DNA from: Botrytis cinerea B05.10
Taxonomy: Eukaryota; Ascomycota; Leotiomycetes; Helotiales; Sclerotiniaceae
Length of the DNA stretch: 64,000 nucleotides
Direction: 5' to 3'
Assembly: GCF_000143535.2 (NCBI RefSeq)
Contig: NC_037310.1
Location: 2,604,001 to 2,668,000 of the forward strand
Below are positions 1 to 9,310 of the stretch, one piece after another. The notes beneath the pieces were generated by a model, which did no database searches, was not told where the DNA came from, and saw only the letters and a list, made by a program, of their open reading frames with translations. Position numbers and translations under genes: made by a program. Position 1 is the first letter of the stretch, and each line of letters starts with the position of its first letter.

Positions 1-32
1 TAGGGTATTCTTTATACAGTCTATCCACCAAT

Positions 33-1327
33 CTATGCAGCCAACTCCATCTTATCCAAAATAGCACGAGTGAATTGGTTAGTTGAGTTGTTTCCTCCCA
101 TATCACGGGTTCTAACGGCTCTAGAGGAATATTAGCAACTTGTAAACACTCAAGTAATGATTGAGATCACTTACCCTTCAGCAATAACGTCATAAACAGC
201 CTTGGAGATTCTGTTAGCGTGGTCATCAAGACCAAGATGTCTCAAAAGCATGGAACCAGAAAGAATCATAGCAGTTGGGTTAGCTTGATCCTTGCCCTTG
301 ATATCTAAACCAACGTGACGGCAACCAGGTTCGAAAACAGCAACTTCACGTCCCATGTTGCATCCAGGAACAAGACCTGGACCACCGACCAAAGCAGCAC
401 CAACGTTGGACAAAATTCCTCCGTACAAGTTAGGCATAACCATAACATCGAATTGTTGTGGTCTGGATACACATTGCATAGATGCGTTGTCGACAATCAT
501 ATCGTTGGTCTCCAAAGTGGGGTAGTCCTTAGCGACATCGTTGAAGGTTTTACGGAAAAGACCATCTGCAAGCTTCATAATGTTGGCCTTGTGAATACAG
601 GTAACCTTCTTACGGTTGTTGGCAAGAGCAAAGCTGAATGCGAATTTGGCAATTCTCTCAGACTTGGCGCGGGTAATGATCTTAAGAGATTCAACAACAC
701 CTGGAACCGATTGATGCTCTAATCCAGAGTATTCTCCCTCGGTGTTCTCACGGATAATGCAGAGATCGACATCCTTGTGGCGAGTGTTGTAACCTGGGAT
801 GTTCTTGATGAGAACAATGGATGCGTAGATATCGAGTTCTTGTCTGAGTGCGACGTTGAAAGATTGGTGACCAGATCTCTCGACAGGTGTGTGCAAGATA
901 CCCTTAAGACCAAGCTTATTTCTCTTCAAGGATGCTATTGACTCCCGGAACAAGTCCTCGGAGTGCTTGTCTCCGGTTTCAACACCAGATACATCAACTT
1001 GTTCCCATTCGACCGGCACATTGTCTGCTTTGAAAATTGTCTTTACAGACTCAGCAACCTCGGCTCCAATACCGTCACCAGGAATTAAAGTAACGGTATA
1101 TTTTCCACCATACTTTGTAGGCTTGAAGATATCGGATTGAACAGTTGCGAAAGTTCTAGTGGGAGCGACGTGGGCGGTTCGCAAAAGGCTCTGATAAGAA
1201 GTTGGTATTAGCTTGTGACAGACTAAGAGAGAGACATGGACATGATCTGCGAATGAAGAATATGCAATTGAGAATTCTGGATTAATTTACATACTTGCGC
1301 CGACCTGACAGAGTTTCTTGCCAGCAT
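33..1327 (-). CDS. IDH1: NAD-dependent isocitrate dehydrogenase subunit 1, mitochondrial (spliced, 3 exons)
   Basis: Regulatory-type subunit of the octameric NAD-isocitrate dehydrogenase of the TCA cycle (isocitrate to 2-oxoglutarate) in the mitochondrial matrix. Exons on the minus strand are 1295..1327, 175..1190 and 33..120; the joins restore an unbroken 378-residue frame. Exon 1 encodes the start of a basic presequence (MLARNSVRSAQ). The body has the family signatures VTLIPGDGIG near residue 45, RENTEGEYSGLEH, HKANIMK and the C-terminal DMGGNNST segment. The middle follows yeast Idh1 rather than Idh2 (SGHQSFNVALRQELDIYA), so I call the regulatory subunit. Introns 1191..1294 and 121..174 have GTATGT/CAG and GTAAGT/TAG ends. 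Length matches the family (about 360-385 residues). The subunit assignment is from memory of the yeast sequences. Confidence 0.95.
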
Positions 1328-2524
1328 CTTGAAAATGAGAGAATATTAAGGATTTTTGGTAGATTGATTGTGTTCGAGAAAGCCGTAAATATTCAGTTGG
1401 TCGGAATACCCGTGAAAAGGTAGAGTTTAACCCGGCTGGAGAGAATCAGCCTTTACCTAATTGGGAAACGGCATGTGGAATCGGTTTGTCACGGAGCGGA
1501 ATTTCACGCTTCACTTGATTTTTTTCACTTTAATTAATCTTCGGAAATTCTGGCTAAGGACCAACATGCACCACCTACGTCTACAAAGCAGATGCATATA
1601 ATTCGTGCATATTGTTTCTTGAATGTTAAGTATCGTCCTACTCATATGATATGGCAGAGTAGATATCGGACCGTATTTTCTTATTCGTTATATAAATCGA
1701 CACAGCTATCGACGCGGTTCAGCACTTGATGGGAAATTATAAATGCCATTACGTTTACTACCTATCGAGGTATCTGGCACGTGTCTGCGTAGAGTGGGTG
1801 CTCCATTGAAATCCAACATGACGCTCCTCTGGGCCACTGTCGTGGAGGTGGAGGCCATTTCGCTTTGCCCTAGTTCTAGAAGAGTATCTGTTCACACGTT
1901 AGAACTTCAATCTATTACACTCTTATGCCTGTTATACGCTACGATCAGTATCATCGAGGGGTAGTCTCGCCTTGCGGGGAAAGCTCGGGCTCTATTCCCT
2001 TCAATAGCCATGATTTTTATGCATGGCGGAATTGAAAGGAGACAAATTAGGCCCCTGGTAGTCTCTCTCGTTCAACTTCAGTAGAATATTTGATATTCCC
2101 AAGTATCAGTTGATGTATTAGAATACTGGGTACTGGGTAATGGTAGTTTGGGTGAGTAAAAACACAGGATTGTGATAGCATGCGCATGTCTCTGCATAAC
2201 ACCTAAAAATACTGGTTTAGACAGACGTACTGAAATTTAGATCTCGAAAAATTTAGAGGATTCTGGTTGTAAGTTACACCATGAAGAATTAGAAGCTTAG
2301 TCTTCTGAGCATCTAAGTCCCGACTTCTAGAATGTAGTGCGAAAGATTAGTAGAGACAAGTTCACAAAGCCATTGTTCTCATAATTCATGAAACCGTTCC
2401 CAGCACATCCCGAAACGGGGGATAATCATTTCTTTGATAATTTAGGTAACCTTTCCAATTGCTAACGACATAACGTTGACCTGAAGTTCTATGAGAGAAC
2501 TCTCAAGATGCTCATCACTCAAAC
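1328..2524. other. Intergenic, upstream of IDH1
   Basis: About 1.2 kb between the IDH1 start and the next plus-strand ORF. It should hold the IDH1 promoter. Short open frames here, such as 1743..1964, have no recognisable composition or splice extension. I see no RNA gene or repeat. Confidence 0.5.
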
Positions 2525-2995
2525 ATGACAACTGAACCCAAATCGACACCCTGCGAATTAATCAACACCTACCATCAGACATGTAACCATGTTACAACAT
2601 CTCTTCATCATGCTACTCGCAACATACCATCCAAATCCTCCGATCCTAAGACATCTGCTTCCTCTGACCAAATCATAACAACCTGTCCGCAAGCGATCCA
2701 TAACCTATCACTTCCTCCTCCACTAGATCAACAGCAAAAATCTAGCACAACACTTTGTCCCTCGATCCTAGGACGTACAGTCATAAATTCAGGATATGGA
2801 TGTCCAGATTGCGAGCCAGAGTATCATCAATCAACCGATTATATCACGGCGGGACCAAGTCTTCGGGACAAGAAAGTGCTGGATAAAGAGAAAATAAAGA
2901 AGAAGAGATTCGAGTGGTGTATGCTTGCGATTACGGAATGGGAAGCTAAGAAAAAGGCAGCGGGCGGCGAGGGAACATCGGAAGGGCATGGCTGA
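2525..2995 (+). CDS. Small hypothetical protein, 156 aa
   Basis: A single-exon ORF of 156 residues that I do not recognise. The N-terminal half is Ser/Thr/Pro/Gln-rich with many His and Cys and is probably disordered. The middle has GYGCPDCEPEYHQS, a lone CPDC pair. The C-terminal third is strongly charged (DKEKIKKKRFEW, then EWEAKKKAA), likely helical, with an acidic-glycine tail. There is no signal peptide or membrane segment. It lies between IDH1 (opposite strand) and a decayed gene region. Composition and a clean ATG-to-stop frame make it plausible, but no domain supports it. Confidence 0.45.
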   Translation: MTTEPKSTPCELINTYHQTCNHVTTSLHHATRNIPSKSSDPKTSASSDQIITTCPQAIHNLSLPPPLDQQQKSSTTLCPSILGRTVINSGYGCPDCEPEYHQSTDYITAGPSLRDKKVLDKEKIKKKRFEWCMLAITEWEAKKKAAGGEGTSEGHG

Positions 2996-3856
2996 ATATT
3001 CCAGGAAGAATAGAAGATGATGAACCGGATTTAATACTTCACAATAAAACCAAATACATCTGCCAAGATCGCAATTTTGAGAAGTTTTAAGACTCTGTAA
3101 CAGTGCTGTCTCCTTATACGTAGACTTGGATATTTTCAACGACGGAGTGTGCTAGCCCCTCAATAATTAACCGACATCAAACGAACTTATATACCAACTA
3201 CCGCGAAAGTCTATTCAAAATAATGAAGGACCAACCCGTTTCATATTGTATTTCTGATTTGTCATAATTGTGATAGCTCACAAGCAATCTTGACCTTCTA
3301 TCCGCGAGGATCTTCAGTTCTAGGCAACGATTTGTTACATACAAGTTTTTGATCTCCCTTTCCATAGCTCCATATCGTTGGTAGGATCGTAGTAGGAAAA
3401 TCGAAGGCTATGCTAGGCTTGATTACTGGCAAAGGCAGCTGGTCTTAGAAGCCGAGTAGCAACATGGCTTTGATAGTCTAAGTGTTCGGTAGGCAATACC
3501 ATAAATGGCAGTGATGACTGAGTCGGAGGTCGAGTGGTGAGATGAAGTTGATAATCGAAAAATAATAATAATAATAATAATAAATCAGTAGGTAGTACCA
3601 TTGGCGGTACTGGGCTTGGGCTTAGATATACAGAGCGATAATTCGAAGGATGGCAAGCCAAATTCAACTCATGGCTAAGCTGAGCCATTTATCTGCTTCG
3701 GGATTGCTCGCTTTTCAGGCCACTGTTATGTGACGATGCGCTCGCTGAAGAGAGTCGACCCCGACCTGTGCTGAGGTTGAGCCAAATATTCGCTTGAATT
3801 TCCTCGGATTTCGAGATAGCTGATTTTGCAAAGTCTGGTTGTTGCTGTAGTTGGAT
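2996..3856. other. Intergenic with a diverged direct duplication and AAT microsatellite
   Basis: No convincing gene. A short minus-strand open frame (3413..3688) comes from a duplicated segment with an AAT expansion, described separately. Confidence 0.45.
3440..3620. repeat. Diverged direct duplication containing an (AAT)n microsatellite
   Basis: Two similar segments lie head to tail. One (about 3445-3515) reads tttgatagtctaagtgttcg then ggtaggcaataccat. The other (about 3545-3612) reads gttgataatcgaaa, the AAT run at about 3561-3584, then gtaggtagtaccat. On the minus strand both encode a peptide like MVLPT...DYQ, so the copies match at the protein level as well. The AAT run is absent from the first copy and looks like a later expansion. 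Confidence 0.5.
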
Positions 3857-4245
3857 CTAAGTGGGTGCAGTGGATGAGAATGTGACATATTCTGGAAAGT
3901 TGCGCTTAAGATTACACAGGTTCCATATGGCTTCGTCTACAGACTTCAGAAGTGATTCCGGAGGAAGGGTTCTTCGTAGCTGTCCCATCTCGGCGCAAAA
4001 TTTCTCGATTAAACCATAAAACTTCACAGTGGGGCCTTGCTTCGATGTATTCTTTAAATCAGGAGAAAACGGTGCCAATCATTGAAAATCTCCCACTCCA
4101 CCTTCTCATCCTCAAATAACAGCAGACTAACAAGATTTTGAACGTCGTTCTTTTCACGTCCAATGGCTAGAAATACTGCCGTGAAAGTTTGATAAATATG
4201 TTGAATTTCTGAAATCAATCAGGATTGTTTTCGCGCAAATGAGAA
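3857..4245 (-). pseudogene. Decayed protein-coding remnant
   Basis: Two minus-strand frames read as protein-like sequence but do not join. The upstream part (about 4083-4240) gives a helical stretch including HIYQTFTAVFLAIG and VSLLLFEDEKVEWEIF and ends at a stop near 4053. A second frame, open from 4078 to 3857, overlaps it and gives KFYGLIEKFCAEMGQLRR and DEAIWNLCNLKRNF. There is no in-frame Met start, and I found no splice pair that joins them cleanly. Hydrophobic helices with acidic patches recall fungal helical regulatory domains, but I assign no family. It could also be an unrecognised multi-intron gene. Confidence 0.3.
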
Positions 4246-4403
4246 CGATATTAGCATCACAAGCACTGATTTCATATGCTGCTGTTTCAATCATGAACCG
4301 GAATAACTCAACACTGTAGCAAATATTTGAAAAGAATGACTTGTTCCCTCAAACTATGTATGCTCGAGAAGTTCTCCTCGGTTTGCATCTATTGGATACG
4401 CAG

Positions 4404-4896
4404 TTATCTAGCTCCAACAGGAGCATACCCTTGTTGCGTGTCCCCGAGTCCAACATTTAAGCCCTTTCTTTTATCAACAACTTTTCTCACCGCTGCCCAA
4501 CCAAGCAAGCCTAAAGTACCAGCAATGAAAGTCAGTACCACAATCTGATCCTTTCTGCTATCTCGTTGAAAGCACGTTGTGAAAACATCTTTCTCCTCGG
4601 CCTCTTTACATATTGGTAGTCGCTGAGCGAGACAGAATGCTCGATTACACATAGTACATGTTGCAGCTGGGGCACGAGAGTCGTGCTTCGAGTCTGATTT
4701 ATCGGATGAAGAGCTCGAATGTGAAGACAATGGAATGATGGTGCTATTCGTAAAGCAGGTACATTTGCAAAAAGACGGCGGTGCTTTAGAAACAATTAGC
4801 AAATAGAGAATCAATAACATTGAGCAGGTACCTACAGTCCGCTATTATTGAAACAATCAATGTACACAATAAAAGCAAGAAGTATATGCCCCTCAT
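4404..4896 (-). CDS. Small cysteine-rich type I membrane protein of the secretory pathway (spliced)
   Basis: Exons 4836..4896 and 4404..4783 with a 52-nt intron (GTAGGT donor, AAG acceptor, branch-like GCTAATT) encode 146 residues. Without the splice the N-terminus would be unremarkable; with it the protein starts with a clear signal peptide (MRGIYFLLLLCTLIVSIIAD, residues 1-20). A luminal Cys-rich part follows: FCKCTCFTNSTIIPL, a serine-rich linker, then CTMCNRAFCLAQRLPICK and TCFQRDSRKD. One membrane segment (VVLTFIAGTLGLLGWAAV, about 106-123) and a short basic tail end it. I recall this pattern as conserved in filamentous ascomycetes with unknown function. The neighbour mL50 is divergent, 341 bp away. 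Confidence 0.75.
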
Positions 4897-5237
4897 CTTT
4901 GTTATCTAGGGATGTATCAAGCACTTCAAACCCTGGATATTTTGAATTGCTCAAATATTGATGAGATTCCTATTGATAGATGAGAGAAACTCCAATCAAA
5001 TCATCTAACAATGACACCTCTCGTTGTCACAATTGATTTTCTGGTGAAGTTGTTACTATCATCGTTTTGCGATGCGATGATGCGCTTCCCCGGTTGTAGG
5101 TCTAAGTCAAGTGTCTGCACATAATAATCCTAATAAGCTAGTACTCTTAAGGACTAGCTCGTTTTGATCCAAAAAGTTCAAGCTCAAAGAGATATCCAAA
5201 TAACCTCGTTGGACTTCAAACTACCAATCCACACACA
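4897..5237. promoter_or_regulatory. Shared divergent promoter region
   Basis: 341 bp between two divergently transcribed genes, the membrane protein (-) and mL50 (+), must contain both promoters. I see no specific operator-like motif. Confidence 0.4.
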
Positions 5238-6581
5238 ATGCGTCGAATATCGAGAATAGATAGGTCGGTTGACCTCTTACGTACCCGGTCTATATCCCAA
5301 AATCCGTTCGCATATCGTTGCTCAGCATGCAGAAACCAGGCTTCTTCATTCTCAACTTCTTTAAGAGGGGCAGACAAAGAATCACTTGGCCAGCGAGTGC
5401 GACGAAGTCTATTCAAACAATCCACCGCCACATCTTCAGATCCTTACACCGGGCCTAGTCAATTGTTGGCGAAAGAAGCAGAATCAAAGCTTGAACGAAA
5501 AGAGGCAGGACCAAGGGCTGAACGGAAAGAGATAAGAGCAGCTGAGGATGCCGAAGATTATCAGCCGGCAGACAATGGGAAGGAATTGGAAACTATTGGT
5601 GGCTATGAGGCTTCTTGGGGCGAGGAGTTGGATGCGCAGTATCCATACAAACTGTTTTTTCCAGAAGAAAAGATCGAAAGTTCTGCAAAAGCGACCGCGG
5701 CGTTACATCGTGCTTTAGTCGAAGTTTTCGCCTTGAGACAAGCTGGAAGGCCACTGTGGGAAATTTCTCAGACTCAACCCGGTATTGATCTTACTGAGAA
5801 TGTACAGATCAATCCTTCGGAATCAGGTGCTATCTTACAATTTCTAGAAAATGGTTCCCTAGAACAGATTATCCAATCACTGGCACCCCCCATGGCAACC
5901 TCCAAAAAAGGCAAGCAAAGACGTAAAGCTCGTCTCGCTGCAACATCCTCCATTGATGAGACCTCGGAGAAGACTGCGCCCACAGAATCTGAGGAAGATG
6001 TAGCTGCCGACAGGTCGCCCATAGATCCGTTACACCCAGAACCTACACCAAAGATTGACGAGACTGTGAAAAAGGAAAACCCCACCGAGTCGGAAGAAGA
6101 TGTCGCTGCGGATCGTTCAACCGTGGATCCATTGAAGGACAGCGCTGAAGCACTGGTCGCGTCTTGGGGAAATTCGTGGCTACAAATTTCCCTCGCTGAC
6201 CCAGCCATTAAATTTGCTGTAGGTCACATCATGAAAACATTTAATGAAGCATTTACTGATAATCTACAGGTTGTTAAGCGCACAATGCAATTAACAGGTC
6301 AAAGAATACCCGACCATGCCATCAATCATTCAAATACTGTCGAAAAGCTCTTACAACATCTCATCGCTCCACCCAAACCTCCAACCCTGAATAAAGCCTT
6401 GGAAGAAGAAAAGATCCTGTCATTGCCAAATGTCAGTGTTATTGGAAAACGTGTTACACCAATCGATAAAGAACGAAATATTGGAAGGTTGAAGGTCATC
6501 AGGCAAGAATTCAAATCTCGAGGGTTATCACAATCTCAAGAAAGTGGATGGACTGGTCGACAGCGTAATAAGGAAATATGA
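5238..6581 (+). CDS. mrpl50: Mitochondrial large ribosomal subunit protein mL50
   Basis: Single-exon gene of 447 residues. The N-terminus is basic and free of acidic clusters (MRRISRIDRSVDLLRTRSIS), as expected for a mitochondrial presequence. The MRP-L50 core lies at about 130-210: GYEASWGEELDAQYPYKLFF, then LHRALVEVFALRQAGRPLWE. A low-complexity insert at about 230-300 contains two near-identical copies of TESEEDVAADRS, so the protein is longer than typical mL50. The C-terminal part (about 300-447) resumes with helical sequence. It acts in the mitochondrial ribosome. The family call rests on recall of fungal mL50 sequences. Confidence 0.8.
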   Translation: MRRISRIDRSVDLLRTRSISQNPFAYRCSACRNQASSFSTSLRGADKESLGQRVRRSLFKQSTATSSDPYTGPSQLLAKEAESKLERKEAGPRAERKEIRAAEDAEDYQPADNGKELETIGGYEASWGEELDAQYPYKLFFPEEKIESSAKATAALHRALVEVFALRQAGRPLWEISQTQPGIDLTENVQINPSESGAILQFLENGSLEQIIQSLAPPMATSKKGKQRRKARLAATSSIDETSEKTAPTESEEDVAADRSPIDPLHPEPTPKIDETVKKENPTESEEDVAADRSTVDPLKDSAEALVASWGNSWLQISLADPAIKFAVGHIMKTFNEAFTDNLQVVKRTMQLTGQRIPDHAINHSNTVEKLLQHLIAPPKPPTLNKALEEEKILSLPNVSVIGKRVTPIDKERNIGRLKVIRQEFKSRGLSQSQESGWTGRQRNKEI

Positions 6582-8454
6582 CCTGTGTAATTTGTACAGT
6601 ACTCTATCATGACAAAATGTATTCTTCCACAAGATCATGAGAGAAAATCAGGCACATGTACTATTCTTTGCTGTGCATTGATTACTCTATTCAGACTTTT
6701 GCTTCTGGCTCCCTCAGAATGTTTTCTTCAGTCGAGTTTGTAACTGTATAATCTTTTGACTTCGTCATTACTTGCAAATGTGAATTTAATTGATGGGATA
6801 TAACATCTGAATGGTAAAAAACGAAGGTAGCGGACGGCGAGTGCTCTTGCTACTATCTTCGTGTACACCAAATGCTCTAAGCTTCAATAGGTGTTGTTTA
6901 TGCCTCGCCGGCCATCGTCACAAACTCCTACCCTACGTTCTGCAGTAGGCGTATCTTTCTCATTGTTCCATACAGTGACACTCTGAATTTCTCAATTTGC
7001 AGTGAAGATTTCATCCAGTTCAACTCTTTTTTGCGTGTTGATGTAGGTCCAAGCACAATCATCATCACGAGCAGAATAACAAAGCCTAAGATTGTGTTGC
7101 CTGGTTTGTGCATTTCGGAAATGAGGTGATCTGAGGCAGCTAGCGAGCCCCTATGATTTTTCTCTCAAGGGTAATCATAGGTTTTTGTTGCAACGCTCCA
7201 GAAATCAAAACTACTCCAGCTCACAGGCCCATCATAAATAGGATAAGGCATATACTTGTTTAAGTGCATACAAGAGTCCTAATGATATCTTGAGAAGCGA
7301 CAGCCCAGTCCCTGACACTATACTTTGTCTTCCACACTAATACCATCGAGCTTGATTCGACAAGAGCATATTGAGGGCCTAGGTAGTAAACATTCTCAGG
7401 TCATACATATTTCGAATTTATGCACTTGTTTCATTCACCAAACACATTACGCGGCACAGTATTCAATGATTCTACTTGCGCTTTTGATTAAGACCTACAC
7501 GCTAACTCGGTTAAAGATACAACTTTTACCTGGTGACAGGATATAGCAATATGGTTTAGAAACCTAAAGGAAAATTCATGTCATTTCCTCCCCTTCATAC
7601 TTATCCGAGTTACGTTACGTTACACAGCGGTCTCATATCCTCGTTCGATATTCGTTATCAGCAGTCATAGCGGAGCTTGCTTTGGATATCCAGCTCTTGG
7701 AAATGGATTTAGGGGTCCAATTCTTGTAATTCTTTTCTAGTGCCTTAGAGTCGTTTTTTGTGGTATGATTACAGTCTGGTATATGAATACCTCACCTGGT
7801 GAATATCATTGCGAAGAAGAAGAGGAAGAAGAATTAATGGTTGAAAAGCAGTTGAGGTACCCCATCATAACATGACTCATCTAAATAATCAATATAAATC
7901 CAATCCTATCAGGAATCTAAAAAGCCCATCTATCAAATTCCATCGTCAGAAGACTCCAACCCCAAATCCGAACATCCCCCCCCCCAAAAAACAAACTCGT
8001 GTCAATCTTTCACAAAAGAGAAGCTACAAAGTAATTAATATTAAATATACCAAATGGTCAAGCAAAGCTACAAGATACATTCCTTACTACCTACATCCCA
8101 GAACACAATCTCGATAAGTAGAAGCTCGACATAAAGAGAAAACAAGATGCAAGTACCATATAATATCACATCATATCGCGTAGTATCGTACCCGCAACAC
8201 ATATGCAAAAAGTGCCAAGTGCAAAACACGAGCCGGATGTTTGTGATCACAAAACGATATAGTCAGTGGGCTTTGGCTTGTGAGGAAGGATATCGAGATC
8301 TGGAAGAGGTGGGTAGGGGATACTCTTCATGTAAATCATATGTTCCACTTCGTGAATCAATCCCTAGTCTAGCATGCTGCTACTGTGTTTATAATATGCA
8401 TCGATCACATCACTATCGTTGCATAACTCAGATCAGCATTATCATATAAACACA

Positions 8455-8520
8455 CATCTCACATCTCACATATCACAGCTAACATCACACCACATCCATC
8501 ACATCACATCACATCTCACA
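8455..8520. repeat. CATCA/CATCT-type simple repeat
   Basis: Imperfect tandem array of catca, catct and cacat units on the plus strand, densest at about 8485-8518. Confidence 0.6.
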
Positions 8521-8750
8521 AAAATCCCCAACCCATCAATATCAAAAAGAAAAAGGACCAATCTGGGGGAAAAATCATAATAATAATAATAACCTGACAT
8601 TCCCGAAGCCTCAGCACGAATCTCTCCCTCCCTCTCAGAGAAAGAAAAAAGACCCCAGCCAAAACCTTATCAGAAGATACATCATCCCCCATAAAATAAA
8701 TAATCGAAACACCACAGCCAGCGCCGTATCCTAGCCCGCAAGAAATCTCC

Positions 8751-8784
8751 TCTCTCTCTCTCAAGAGAGAGAGAGAGAGAGAGA
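8751..8784. repeat. (TC)6-AA-(GA)10 perfect inverted repeat
   Basis: Six TC units (8751..8762) are followed by AA and ten GA units (8765..8784). The arms are exact reverse complements over 12 bp, so either strand can form a hairpin with almost no loop. It lies about 530 bp downstream of the ppg1 stop, probably in or just beyond its 3' UTR. Confidence 0.8.
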
Positions 8785-9310
8785 AAAGATCCCAGCAAGA
8801 CTACTCTTAAGCTCCAATAGTACTGTATTCGACATTGGGGTTGAAGAAAAAAAAGAAGAAAAAAAGATAAGTCGAGGAAATCTTGCCTGTGTGAAGATTT
8901 CTAAAATCTTATCTTTTGTGTTTTGTTTTCCCAAAGTGTGTCTGCCAGCCACATATCGATATCCATGATATGATATGACATGACGACGACGTAGAAGTGA
9001 AAAATATGTATTTTTTTTTTTTTGGTAAACGAAGTATACACATGCATGTATGTATGCATACCTGAAGAAAAGAAGAAAAATAAAGAATCGAAGTTTTTCC
9101 AACGGCGCAAAAGTCTAGCGCAATCTGTGTACTGCGAAAAGTCTAGTCTAAGAGACAAAGGTAAATGCAACAAGAAAGAGAAGTGTAAGAAATGCATGGA
9201 TGGAGATATCGCTACAATCAGTCGAACCGAATGCTACGAGACGAAAATCTTCGTAAGCAACGCGTCATCCTTTTCTCGGCGCGATATCCTAGGCAATGGT
9301 GTGGAGCCCC

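Larger units (their letters stand above)
6582..9310. other. Long convergent intergenic region, low complexity
   Basis: 2.7 kb between the 3' ends of mL50 (+) and ppg1 (-). It is A/T-rich with a C run near 7977, CATCA-type repeats near 8480-8520, a TC/GA inverted repeat at 8751-8784 and a T run near 9009-9021. Short open frames throughout lack protein-like composition. The right part probably serves as the ppg1 3' UTR. I see no tRNA or rRNA. Confidence 0.5.

Noticed and set aside
3413..3688. 91-residue minus-strand ORF with poly-Leu
   Set aside because: The Leu run is the AAT expansion; the rest is a duplicated non-coding segment. No signal peptide or domain is visible.
6928..7113. 61-residue minus-strand ORF with one hydrophobic segment
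   Set aside because: A short frame in a low-complexity gap; no start context, splice or homology signal supports it.
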